Below are positions 35,029 through 46,163 of a DNA stretch of 64,000 bases, piece after piece. Under the pieces are notes generated by a model. It had not been told where the DNA came from, did not search any database, and saw only the letters and a program-made list of their open reading frames with translations. Origin of the DNA: Wolfiporia cocos (taxonomy: Eukaryota; Basidiomycota; Agaricomycetes; Polyporales; Phaeolaceae); NCBI GenBank assembly GCA_029448655.1, contig JACCLO010000005.1:2046001-2110000 (forward strand). The letters run 5' to 3'. A program made the translations under genes and the position numbers. Position 1 is the stretch's first letter, and each line of letters starts with the position of its first letter.

Positions 35029-36221
35029 GACCGAGGACGCTGAGACTCAGAGTCGGTAAAACAGCGAAACCGCTCCGCGTGCGGGGAGATATTGTGGGGG
35101 AAAAACAGGGCAGGGCGCGGGCTCTGTTCAGGCAGGGGTGCGCATTGCGATGGGTGCAGCCGAAATTCTCTCGAGCTCGCACGTTCGTCGAGACATGTTC
35201 GAACCCTGCAGCTCGCGGGGCGTCGGTCTTTGCCGGTGGCATCCTCGATCGCACAGATCTGCGCTAACGCATCCGTTAGTCCGCGCTGCGTGACTGCTCA
35301 TATAGACAAGGTCCCTCCGGATTCAATCAATGGTCAGCAGTGGAGCGGGCATGAATTGAGATGCGCGAGCCCGCACGCAGAGGGAAGGCTATCAGGATTT
35401 CGCAAACGGCCTAACCGCCAATGGTCATCTGAGAGCTCCTGCTAAAACCCACCCCACAAGCCGCAGACGATGGCGAACCCCACAGCAGCTTGCGAAATGT
35501 GTCTAATAACAGAAACTGACCTTGTGATTGGCATGTTCAGACGCCCAATTTGGCCACTAGCGGCACTCAGTCTCGCCATGCACAACTCGGCGGATAATTA
35601 TGTAAAGTGGGGCAGTGCAACGCTATAGATCCCCATCAGAAACGAGCATACATGCATGGATCCCAACGGCCACTTGGAGCATCAGAACCCCAATCGACAT
35701 GATCCCCATTAAGCTGATCTGCTGATTGGCCCACAAACAGCTATGGCGCCACTTACGAAGGCAGAAATCTCATGGTATAGCGAGGGTGTATCCACGTCGC
35801 ATTCTGTATGTGTCTCAGCGTTTTTACAAAGCTGCAATGAAACACTCGGAACGAGAAAATATCGTGATTTTCATAAATCAGGATTTCAAGGTGTGGCCCA
35901 CATGTAGCAGCTGGGAGAGACAACATACAACGGGATAGGATGCGGCAAGGCGCAACGCATGCACTGTGCGATATCTACATGACCTGAGGTCGTGCAAGTA
36001 TTTGATAGATTCGAACAACCATCTCGGGTTGTGGCGAAGCGCGCGGGACTGATGTTCCAGGAATACATAATAATTGCAATGTGTACAATATACAGGGCAG
36101 CGTGTTATCAGATCATGGCGGGTGATGCTACAAATGGTACATGCACAGAAAAGTCACGAAGCTATAGTACAGCATGCGCATAGAGGACGTGATACACCGA
36201 ATGTGACGCGCGGCTCGACGT
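35029..36221. other. Gap upstream of PPN1 without a supported gene
   Basis: 1.2 kb of mixed composition, becoming AT-richer toward 36.1 kb. Short ORFs only. It contains the PPN1 promoter (proximal part) and the 3' flank of the small gene at 36222-36810. No tRNA or repeat recognised. Confidence 0.35.
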
Positions 36222-36810
36222 TCACTTGATTCTGATTGACCGCGTCGGCGATCTGCCCATGTTGGCAGTAACGTTATTCCTGTGCGCATGGTGCATGTCA
36301 AGCAAGTACTCGGCGTTGTTGCTCTCGCTTAGAACATTGCCGATAGACTTTTCTACGAGATGGCATATCTGCAAGCGAGCATCAGCCACGATGTTGCCTT
36401 GCTGAAGTGGTGCCACACTTACCCGACTGTAGCCGCCACGCTCAAGGGGAGAGCGAGCCTTGGCGATGGTATTGTGGATGCAATCATACGCATACCTTCT
36501 CCTGTCGGAGAATGAGGTGAGAGGACGGTTTTGGATAAGGATGATGCGACGTACAATATGCTCTCCAGTTCATTCCGTGACCGTGGCAGGAGGTATAGGT
36601 CTGTGCCACTCAGATAACGCTTGAATGCCTCGTACGCGGCGCACCCAGAGATAAGCGTTTCGTTCAGAGAGGGGTGTTCTGTATCCCAACTGAACCAGTT
36701 CTCGCTGTGACGAACATCGGTCATGAGTCATGACGCGAAAAAAAGTCTACGTACTTGAGATGGGTATGGGCCATGGCCTCTGGGCTCTGCGGGGCAAGGA
36801 GACGATCCAT
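36222..36810 (-). CDS. Small uncharacterised protein, four exons
   Basis: A consistent splice chain gives 143 aa: exons 36810-36755, 36704-36555, 36501-36423 and 36368-36222, with introns of 50, 53 and 54 nt, all GT-AG and in phase (432 nt total). The product begins MDRLLAPQSPEAMAHTHL, then ENWFSWDTEHPSLNETLISG, AAYEAFKRYLSGTDLYLLP, RSRNELESILRRYAYDCIHN and ICHLVEKSIGNVLSESNNAE. It has no signal peptide or membrane segment and looks largely helical and soluble. I do not recognise the family. The ATG at 36810 is the first in frame; the longer upstream frame starts with TTG. It is divergent from the acetoacetyl-CoA synthetase gene, 1.2 kb away. Confidence 0.6.
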
Positions 36811-37987
36811 GGTAGTTGGTTGATGAGGGCGTTCGACGGTGGTGAGCAGGGGGAGTTGCGGCAGCAAGCAAGTCCCGGGGGGTAAGTGCGGTGAACAGCT
36901 GGGGACGGGAAGGGAGATGACGGTGCTCTTTAAGAGGAGCGGCGCCAAGGCAGGTGATAAATAGAGTTCGGATAACCTGTGTGGTCTAAGCGACGAAGCT
37001 TAAACCTGAAGCGGAGGGAGGGATAGAGGGAGATGAACAAACGTGAGTGACCGAACAAGACAAATGGAGGCGACCAAAGTTATATCAGAAGCATTTGTAT
37101 CTCGATCGCACGTGCGTTGCCACTCGCGTAATTACACATCGGACGACGCGGACGAACGCCTCGTCTGAGTCAATTGCATGCTCAATTTTTCGTCCCCTTC
37201 TCCATCGGCTGATCTTACACACTTGGCAATATCCAACGATACACTGCGCATCTCGGCGCCGTCGCCACAGACACAAGAGACGATTAGCTCACCTCTTGCA
37301 TCCGGGGCAGTGGCAAGTCCCTCAGCCTGCAGCATCTTCATGTCCATCACGATGCATCAAATTGCGGCTCGGCCGAGCGGAGAGTCGGCTCTCGTCTATC
37401 ACGCCTGCCTTGCGTTCTCCATTCATCCAGCGACGAGATGAGATATCCGGGCATTGCCAGCCTGCGAACCTTGACCAAGCGGTTCATAACCAAGCGCACT
37501 CGGTGAGAGACGTCCAGTAAGCTGCGGCGATAACAACTTCCGCTATGTAACACGCGCCTCTCACAGCGCCTTCGCTCAATTCCTCGGTTTCTGCAGGACC
37601 CCGGGATCCTTTACATGTTTCCGCCGTCCGTCTCAATCGGCGGCTGGTTTGATCCGGATGTTCAAACCTCTGACGCGCCTGTGAGATGTCTGGGTGCACC
37701 CTTTGGTCTGATAAAGGCCTGGATATGTCATCTGAGAGCGCGGCCTCACTTTCATTGTTGTACACGTGCCTACATCGAGGTGTGCGACTAGTCAGATACG
37801 GCCACTGCTTGTGTGTGAAACGCCCAGATATGATCGGCCCATACGTCGGGCTCTGCTATAGGGCTTTTCGGGGGCCTTGCTTTCTTTTCACGGGGCTCTG
37901 CGCCACAAAGTCGCCCCTTGCCGGCAGTGCTTACAGTTGCAGCTGGCAACAATCGTTCATCTACTTGCTCCGGTGCTGACCAGCTGA
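36811..37987. other. Divergent region between the small gene and AACS
   Basis: 1.18 kb holding both promoters. The minus strand has an open stretch at 37350-37132 (MKMLQAEGLATAPDARGE...) with some coding character and another at 37553-37347. No complete gene could be assembled, so a short unannotated gene here remains possible. Confidence 0.3.
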
Positions 37988-40900
37988 ATGGAGCCTCTCT
38001 ACAGTCCTTCTGCTCCTGATAACACTCGGACCTACCGCTTCTTGAGGGGGGTGAACGCTCGGCATGGGTTGACGCTCGCGTCGTACCTGGACTTGTATGA
38101 ATGGTCAACAAGCAAGATTGACAAATTCTGGAGCGCCGTCTGGGACGAGACCGGCGTTGTTGGCACCAAAGGCGGCCATGTCGTAGATCCCACTGCGCTT
38201 CCACCCGCGAACCCTCGATGGTTCACGGAGGCAAAGCTCAACTGGGCAGAGAACATGCTCCGTTGCCGCTCCCCAGACAAGACGGCGCTGATTGAAGCCA
38301 GTATGTAGCCGTCCGCCGTCCTTGGCTCTTGGCCGTGCGAGCTGCGGCATTCTCACTTCTTAGTTGAGCCCGAGCCAAGCAACCCGAGCCCAGCTTTCCG
38401 CCGCGTGTCGTACGCGGAGCTGTACGTGCTCGTTGCAGATCTCGTTTCGGCCTTCCTCGCGGCTGGGCTGAAGGCTGGCGACCGCGTCGCATCTTACTCG
38501 TCCAACTGCATTGTATGTGGCTCTTTCTCGATCACGTCTCCGCGAGCCACGGGTGACGTGCCGGTGCGCCAACCGTCGGGTGCGGGATGCGTCGGCGCGC
38601 CATCGGTAGCCGGGGACGTCCTTCCCGGAGTGGTGCAACGGCCTTCTGACTCGGTGCTCACCACCGATTGCGAATTACATTGCAGGAGAACGTGGCGGCG
38701 TGCCTCGCGTCGTCTGCGATAGGTGCGGAGTGCATCTACGCCCGCTTTATGTCCGGTGATCCTCACTCCAGCGGCGGCGACAGGCTGCATCTGGGTCAGC
38801 GCTGCAGCCGACTTTGGACCAGAAGGCGTCCTGGAAAGGTGCGATCAGAGTACAACTGCTCACATGTGATGCTGCTCTATTTACGGAGCACCATCGCAGG
38901 TTTGAGCAGGTACAACCCAGCTTGATCATCTCGGTAGATTCGGTTATGTGAGGTCCCCGGTGCTAGACGTGCGTGACGTGTTTTAACACGGTCTTCAGCT
39001 ACAACGCCAAAGTACACCCCCATTTGCCGAAGCTCAGAGCGCTCCTCGCCGGTTTGCATGAGCGTGCGCAGATAAAGCCGAAGGTGATTGTGGCTCGCCG
39101 ACAGACGACCGACGCGAGCCCAGACTGGGACGAGAATTGGCACACCTGGGACGACTTTGTGGCCCAGGGGATCAGCCAGAAGCTAGGGCGCACCCCTGAC
39201 GGAGAAATTGACTGGTTCCGCACTGACTTCAACTGGCCTCTATGGATCCTGTTCAGCTCCGGTACCACTGGTAAGCCACATAGCAGCGCTTTGACGTGAT
39301 ACTCAAGTAGTGCTCGGCCCATCACATTAAGGACGTCCCAAGTAAGTATGACGTACGGATGATGTCCGGCAGAGAATGGCAGCTGATACCGTCACCGCAG
39401 GCCGATTGTCCACCGGGCAGGGGGTATGTTGCTGCAGATGAAGAAAGAGTTGATTATATGCGCAGACCTGCAGCCTGAAGATGTCTTCTTTTACTATACA
39501 ACAACGTGAGTGCATGGTAAGCACGTTGTCATCACTGGTCAAGTCTCACTTGCACTTCCAGCGGCTGGATGATGTGGAACTGGCTCGTCAGCGCACTGAC
39601 AATAGGATGCACACTGGTACTGTACGATGGCAGCCCACTCCGCGATCCCTCCTACCTGTGGCGCCTTGTGGACGAGCTCGGTATCTCAATATTCGGAACT
39701 AGCGCCAAGTACATTGATCAGCTCTCTGTGAATGCCCAGAACCCTACACCCAATCTCACGAGAAGCTGACTGCGCGCGTTCATAGAAAGGCTACAAGCCT
39801 GCGGCGCACCATGCGCTCGCGACTCTGCGACACATCTATTCGACAGGGTCTCCACTCGCGCCTCCATTGTTCGACTTCGTGTATGAGCATATCAAGAAAA
39901 ACGTGATACTTGCGTCTATTACGGGTACAGTGACTCATGCGGCTCTTCATAGAATCCCAACTTAATTTGCTACATGAATGGCAGGTGGAACAGACATTTG
40001 TTCATTGTTCGCTGGGGTGTGTACAGCGCTTCCGGTCTTCCGGGGCGAGATCCAATGTCGTCTGCTCGGCATGGCTGTCGCAGTTTTCACGCCGGCGGGG
40101 ATCCCGGCCAAGCTCGACGAGCCTGGTGAATTGGTTTGTTTGAAACCATTTCCATGCATGCCCATTGGTTTCTGGCCTCTTCCTGGGTTCGGGCCTGAGG
40201 AGGCCGTTGAAGCTGCCAAATTACGGTATCGGCAAGCTTACTTCTCTGAATTTGAGGGCGTCTGGTGTACGTATATGTGGTTGTCTTCGAGTGTTGGATG
40301 CTGGATGAACTCATCCCGATGTCCAGTTCATGGGGACCACGTTATCCTGACGCGATCCAGAGCAGGGAACGGCGGTGGCCTGATCATGCTAGGCCGAAGC
40401 GATGGCGTCCTGTGAGATTGCGCCCGTGCGTGTTTCCAGCGTCACCGTCCGCTGACTAGGACCGTTTTAGCAATCCGGGGGGCGTTCGTTTCGGGTCAGC
40501 TGAAATCTACGACGTGATCGAGTTGTGCTTCGCGCCCTCGTCCTCGCACACTGCGCACACCATTGTCGACAGTCTTGTCATAGGTCAAAACATCACGGGC
40601 GGCACGGACGAACGCGTGATTCTGTTTGTCAAGCTTCTCGAGGGCCAAACTCTCACGGAAGAACTCGAGAAGAGAATCAAGGCCGAAGTACGCTCGCGCC
40701 GAAGTGCCAGGCATGTCCCCGCCCGGGTGAGTGATCCTCCGAAGCCCTAAAAGTTGGGGGACCCATGTTATGCTCGCAGATTGTGCAGGTGCGCGACATC
40801 CCATATACGGTGAATCTGAAGCGCGTGGAAGTGCCCGTCAAGAAGGTATAGCTCATCGACCCCGCGTCGTGTTCGCAACGTGTCCGGGCGACTGATGGGT

Positions 40901-41019
40901 ATCAACAGATCATCAACGGCGCGCCGGTCTCGAGCATCAATCCAGCAACGCTACGCAACCCCGAATGTCTGGCTGAGTACGAGACTTTAGGAAAGCAGCT
41001 GAGGGCCGAGATTTTATAG
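37988..41019 (+). CDS. AACS: Acetoacetyl-CoA synthetase
   Basis: Cytosolic ANL-family ligase that activates acetoacetate to acetoacetyl-CoA with ATP, feeding sterol and lipid synthesis. Predicted 697 aa from fifteen exons, the usual family length. Key blocks: NPRWFTEAKLNWAENML, VASYSSNCI-ENVAACLASS, IWVSAAADFGPEGVLERFEQ, the ATP motif LFSSGTTGRPKPIVHRAGG, FYYTTTGWMMWNWLVSAL, IFGTSAKYIDQL, ITGGTDICSLFAG, GRSDGVLNPGGVRFGSAEIY and PYTVNLKRVEVPVKKIINGA (acylation Lys region). The SGTTGRPKP motif is interrupted by a 10-nt exon (39332-39341). Introns: 38301-38363, 38513-38685 (173 nt), 38723-38783, 38839-38899, 38948-38998, 39271-39331, 39342-39400, 39506-39561, 39728-39785, 39925-39984, 40267-40326, 40412-40470, 40727-40779 and 40846-40908. 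Confidence 0.94.
39332..39341 (+). other. 10-nt microexon in the AACS ATP-binding motif
   Basis: The sequence GACGTCCCAA is bounded by ...AAG and GTAAGT. With the neighbouring exons it encodes the G-R-P-K of SSGTTGRPKPIVHRAGG, the conserved nucleotide-binding loop of acyl-CoA synthetases. Direct joining of the flanking exons would break the motif and the frame. Confidence 0.85.
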
Positions 41020-41638
41020 GGTGTGGAGCCAGCGCGGAACTAAATGGAATGTAGAGCTTGTGGGAAGGCTGGATATCGAGAGAAAACAAATTGTAGGTAC
41101 GTTATTGTAGCACGGCCGGCCAATGAGAATGCCCTCTGTGCAATGATCGGGGTGTGTGGCGTGATCCGAATGATCCAGGGCCGGTCTGTCAGCCACCAAC
41201 TGCCATTTATATGTCCAACGTTAGATTTTGCTACGCCTCGAGGCAGCGGCTGCTTCTGGCTCCCATGGACTTGGAGCGCCGCTTTGCCAGTTAGACGACT
41301 ATCCTTTCATGTTAGAGTTCCCGGGCCCGGAACGATATGTAAACCTCCGAGGAGGGCTCCGATCCTTGTCCTTACCCACCTTCACCCGGGCCACCCATAC
41401 CGACAGACACAGCTGCGGGCTGTCTCTGAAGGGGGACTGACGAACGGAAACGCGACTCAAGCAACAAAGCCTCACGATCACAGCCGCCTCGGCCTCGTTG
41501 CTTTCATTGCTTTGACTCCACGTGGAGTGTGACACGAAGATGAGGGCCTCAAATACGAAGGAACAGCCTGGCCGGCGAGAGCAGTCACAATCTCGTCCTG
41601 CGAGAGGGCTATTCACATTCCTTCGTTTCGCGCCTCGC
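41020..41638. promoter_or_regulatory. AACS 3' flank and promoter of the first MARVEL-like gene
   Basis: 619 bp with no supported ORF. Pyrimidine-rich tracts near 41360-41410 and a CACGTGGAGTGTGAC word near 41519 are the only notable elements. Confidence 0.35.
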
Positions 41639-43160
41639 ATGCCTTCAGTCTTCAACATCCTCAGAGCCAGCGTTTACAGTAAGCCACGTATGCCCAAATC
41701 TATGCGAGCAACGTGCTAACACGCCGCGGATAGGCGCGGTTCTGGTGTGGACTGTGATCTGCCTGGCTATTGCGGCGCACTTCCAAAGTATCTTGATTTC
41801 ATCAGACCTCAGTGAGTTTTCACAATTCGCCAAGTGCTCTGCGGTAATGACTGATAACTCCCACAGCTCGTTTCGTTCCGTTCGCTATCTTCGTATGCAG
41901 TGCTAGTTTGCTGATAATCTTGGCACTGTAAGTACCATAACAGATCTGATGTGGCCACAGATTTACAACAATCGCAGGCTCGGGTTTGGGTTCTGGAAAG
42001 AGCGCAATCCCATCTCTACTCGGGTTGAACTGGGCTGCTTGGGGCTCGTAGGTGTCCTATGGCTTGGTATGTCTCGTGCCACGATGTTCAGCGCTGGCCC
42101 ACTCATCCCCCCGCAGCGCTTGCCGCATTTGTCGCTTCTTCCGACTCGGAGGACGCCGATGTGGAGTGTTTCTCTTCATCCGACTCCTCGGAGGTAGTGG
42201 ATGTCCCTGGGTGTAAGTGACGCGCGGCTGTCGAGGGCTATCACTGATCGGTCGGTCCTACAGTCAACACGGAGATCTACCAAGCGCAATATCGCGTCCT
42301 CGAAGCATTTTCGTTCTTTAATGTCATCCTCAGTACGTCTTTGTCACTTGGATTCGGATCTCGGGGACAGTTCTTAATATGCGCTTCAAACAGTTTGGCT
42401 CTTCTTCTTCTTCCTGTTGATCCTTGCCTTACGCCACCACCAACCAAGCAAACGGATGGTCTGGCTGACCTCGGTCACGGCATACTCCTGGTTCAACGGA
42501 TCAGGCAAAGGCGGCAAACAACTGCCTGCACCTGTCACTCAACGGTCACGATCTCAGTCAAAACCAGCCATGCGGGAGAAGATCCAGGACCCTGGCCCTT
42601 CGAGGGCTGCGAGAATTCGGGACTCAGCGTGGCACATTATTGATATCGTTCGCCCCCAGTCTTTCCGCGGCGGGGACCGTCAGCGCACGCCGGCGTACAC
42701 ACAGCGTGCGCAGCCACACAGGCAAGACACAGAACGCGCGCGAGCGTACCGCCAAGACTCGCAGCGCACTCAGCCCTACCGTCAAGACTCACAACGCACG
42801 CAGGTGCACAGGCACAACTCCTCGCGCGCACAGGTGGACCGCCAAGACTCGTCGCGCTCGCAGGTGAAGCGCCAGGACTCGTCACGCGCGCAAGCGCACC
42901 GGCAGGACTCGCAGCGCACGAATCCACAGCGGCAGGACTCGCAGCGCACGATGGTCGACCGTCAGACCTCGCAGCGCTCGCAGAAAGAGCTGCCGCAGCG
43001 ACAGGACTCCCGCTCGCGCGGCCGGCTGCCGCAGACGACGGCGGACGCGCCGACGCGGAACGAATCTCCCACTTATGTCTACTGGCTGCCGCACAAGGCG
43101 CCAGACCCGGCCCATGTACGGGATACACGGCCGAGAGATCAATATCGACGAGACGCGTAA
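41639..43160 (+). CDS. MARVEL-like four-TM membrane protein with Arg/Gln/Asp/Ser repeat tail (tandem copy 1)
   Basis: Predicted 399 aa, seven exons (introns 41679-41733, 41812-41866, 41928-41977, 42067-42116, 42213-42263, 42333-42393). Four hydrophobic segments: VLVWTVICLAIAAHF, FAIFVCSASLLIILALLGF, LGCLGLVGVLWLALAAFVA and FNVILIWLFFFFLLILAL. The third loop is acidic and Cys-containing (SEDADVECFSSSDSSEVVDV). This layout is that of fungal MARVEL-domain proteins, which sit in plasma-membrane domains. After TM4 the cytosolic tail contains nine exact 30-nt units (42720-42989) encoding decapeptides of the RQDSQRTQPY type, strongly basic. Function unknown. It is the first of three related genes in the same orientation. 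Confidence 0.75.
42720..42989 (+). repeat. 30-bp minisatellite, nine units, in-frame
   Basis: Nine consecutive 30-bp units with no indels. The consensus decapeptide starts R-Q-D-S-(Q/S)-R. The conserved part is the first six codons; the last four vary. Retention of frame and of the RQDS core, with silent differences between units, suggests selection on the protein. Confidence 0.85.
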
Positions 43161-43516
43161 CCCCGGCGGTGATCGCGATGATAACGATTATTAGATGGCA
43201 TCAGGTAATGCACAGGTTATGAATACGGTGTATTATGGGCTTTAGCGTGTAGCAGTCACTCTCTTACGATGTACAACACTACGAGAGTATATCTCTTCCA
43301 ATCGTTACAAAAGCGCGTCATGCGTGTGTATGATTCCGCAGTAGTCACTGGCGACGATGGGCGGGGCATGGAGTCTGCGACACCACCGCGAACTAGCAGG
43401 CACGCGCCACAGAAGGTGTGGCGCACTATACGGTCATGTGTTACGCGCTCAGATCATTGACGTACATGCGAGATTCCTCGACCCGGAGCTGGACTTCCCG
43501 TGTCTGTCGAGATTAG
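43161..43516. other. Spacer between MARVEL-like copies 1 and 2
   Basis: 356 bp without a supported gene; presumably terminator of copy 1 and promoter of copy 2. Confidence 0.35.
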
Positions 43517-44789
43517 ATGACTGAGCCCGACACTCATCTACTGACTGCGCTACTCATGGGCCCCACGCCTCACGTCTTCTTCATTCCCCCCACACGCCTA
43601 GAGACAGCCTTGACGATTCAGACTGCTGCTCAGACTATCCACACCGTACGTCTCTAGGCTAGCCCAACGCGTCGCTTCTTACACCCGGCGTGCTTTGTAG
43701 ATGACGCAACTATTCAAAGAGATGCGCCTTTACGGCTTTGGTGAATACGGTCCGACTGGGCCCAGTTATCCGAGAGCTGATCATTGTGACTTCACAAGTT
43801 ACGATCCTCTTGCTATCAATTACAGTGCTCGGCATTGCCGCATATTTGGCCAGCGTATTCTTGCCAAATCTACATCGTGGGTACCAGATTATTTGATTGC
43901 CGTGTGCTATGAATTGACCTCCACCTGCCGCAGATGACTTCGGAATCTTCTCGCTTATTGTGCCGTCGCTTACGATACTCATCTTTCTGATAATGTACGT
44001 CACGCGTATATTGACGTCTTAATGATCATATTGACATAAGCTCGTAGAATAGGATGGTCTGCACCACGTACTGAGGCTATCGCTTTGTTCATCCTCGGGG
44101 TACTATGGCTTGGTATGTACGAGAATCACTCGGCGACTCGTGGTGCTGACTTCATATTCGCAGCAATGGGAGCGTGGTCTACGTGGGTGCACGCACCCAG
44201 AAACTTCTTCATTGATCTAACTGATCTTGCAGAGACATCATCGGCAATACCCAGTGTGATGCTTTGGGGAATGCTAGAATAGCCACAAAAACTGGGACAA
44301 GTACGCCAGAGTCTATCATGTCCGGCGTTCATGACGCTCATATTGATGGCTCCGCTGCAGTGTCCTCCAAATCGTATTGCTACTTGATGAAGGTCATCGA
44401 AGCATTCTCCTGGATGACATTCTGCCTGTGTGCGTCTAATTTGATATCATCTCCGCCGTGCCCTCACAACCAATCGGATATCAGACGCCATCTTCCTCTG
44501 GATCCTCATTGCGCTCACCAGCCGGGCCCGCGCGTTCGGGCGACCGCTCGCCTGGGCGGAGCCCATCTTTGAGCTTCCCTGGTTCGGCGAGCTCCCCGGT
44601 TGGCCATATTCCGGCGCCCCGGGCATGTACCCTGCAGGCGCTTACGCACAAGGAATGCCGTATCCGCCACAACTGGTGAATGGGCAGTACCTTGTGCAAC
44701 AAATGCCTGGGCATTCCGTCATGATCCAACCTGGCGCAGTAGGGGGAATGCCCACGGTCACCCAGGTCCCGGTGAGCATCATCCCGTGA
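43517..44789 (+). CDS. MARVEL-like four-TM membrane protein with Pro/Gly/Met tail (tandem copy 2)
   Basis: The hydrophobic core is clear: SQVTILLLSITVLGIAAYL, FSLIVPSLTILIFLIM, IALFILGVLWLAMGAW, then MKVIEAFSWMTFCLYAIFLW, with GVLWLA matching copy 1 at the same intron position. Introns 43877-43933, 43995-44047, 44113-44163, 44254-44309 and 44430-44484 are in phase with one another. The C-terminal tail is Pro/Gly/Tyr/Met-rich (MYPAGAYAQGMPYPPQL) instead of basic. The 5' end is uncertain: the TM1 exon is open from 43705 but has no ATG. The model shown joins exon 43517-43645 to 43720 through an AAG acceptor, giving 308 aa. A different first exon, or a frame-broken 5' end, is possible. Confidence 0.6.
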
Positions 44790-45466
44790 CTCTTCGGGAT
44801 ACAGCACAAAGGCCACCTCTGGTGGCTGTGTCCCTTCTGGTTCCGCTGCCACTTGTTATTCGCTTGCTGTTTGCTGTTCATGTTCATGTCCATGTCCTGT
44901 TTTGTGTCGTGGGCTTGTCGTGGATATTGGAATATTTCTGATACCATCCGCATTTAGCGTGTCTGATGCGACGACTTTCCGGATTGGAGAAATCAGCGGT
45001 GCCACAGCCGAGGCAGCTGCGGAAGAATGGACGGATGCGAGAACCCATAACATCTGATGGATGGAATATCAACGGGCGCGAACAGCGTGTATCAGGAATC
45101 AGGAAGGGATGGGGAGGAGCAGCAAGCTTAGAGCGGCGAATGGTGAGCGAGGCGCGGGCACGTTGGATAACGTACGACTGCTATATGTACCGATGGACAT
45201 ATTCCTGCTTCTTGTACGCTAAGCCACATGAGCAATCAGGCCGCAGGTTCCAGAACCCGAGATGACGAATGTCAAAGTGAGCGCGGAGGCCACGAGGCGG
45301 TGGGAGTCTAAGGCCGATGGCAGAAAGGCGGACGCGTGTGGCCTCTCGAGCCTCCAGGCGAGCAACCGCGTAACAGATCGACTTGCAGATATCGCTTACT
45401 GCGCTGGTCCTGCGGATACAAACGACTGTTAAGCGAAATCGTACCCCTGAGAGATTGACCTGGACG
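44790..45466. other. Spacer between MARVEL-like copies 2 and 3
   Basis: 677 bp; no supported gene. The minus strand has a long open stretch (45570-45181) that overlaps copy 3 and looks like a shadow. Confidence 0.35.
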
Positions 45467-46163
45467 ATGGCGTTGATACGGACGGCTGTGCGAGGTAGGG
45501 AGAGGAAGGCCAGAGCGTTGGAGTCGAGTGCTGAGAGCATGTGTTCTTGCAGTTGCAATAGCGATGGCATTCGCGCATTTTATCCACTGGCTCATACCTC
45601 ACACACTGCGTAAGTCCACGGACATGCGACTCCTACAGCGAGTCATCATTTGGGGCACGAGACAACCTGCATAACAAGAGTATTCATGTATCACCTACTA
45701 GAAAGCCTCCACCTGACGCAGACCTCGGTGACCCTTCTGACACTGGCCGCTTTGGCGTTCCTGTGAGTGTAAGCGGCATCGCGAGAGCGGTACTTACTGA
45801 TGTTTTGTCGGCATATCTGCAGAGTTATCACGCACCACAGGCAAGATGGGCAGCTCCTGACGCAGACACAGGAAGAGATGATCCTCATCGGCGCGTTCGG
45901 TGCATTCTGGTTCGGTGGGTCAACGTCACAGAATTTCTCGTGGCTTCTTGCTGAACTTGCGCATGTGCACGACCGCGACAGCCTTACTTATGGCGTGGCG
46001 TGGCATGCAGCAGGGCGGGGTTCAGTCGGGCCTAGCACCCCCGGGCGCGGCGCAAAGAGGGCGGTACAGCGGAAAAGCAGGGGGGCGGGGGCCTGGGTAC
46101 ACAAGGAACCCGTGCTCGGGCGACGCGGTGTACTGCGTGGTGGAAGAGTGGGAGTGGTACTGA
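45467..46163 (+). CDS. Shortened MARVEL-like membrane protein (tandem copy 3)
   Basis: Predicted 139 aa, five exons (introns 45495-45552, 45610-45701, 45763-45822, 45915-45981; total 420 nt, in phase). It has a short first exon (MALIRTAVR), TM1 VAIAMAFAHFIHWLI, TM2 TSVTLLTLAALAFLVI, a hydrophilic loop HHRQDGQLLTQTQEE, then MILIGAFGAFWFGALLMAW, matching TM3 (GVLWLA) of copies 1 and 2. The fourth TM segment is missing: a Gly/Arg-rich tail follows (RGRYSGKAGGRGPGYTR). Exon sizes and phases parallel copy 1. It is either a diverged short paralogue or a decaying copy. Function unknown. Confidence 0.5.
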
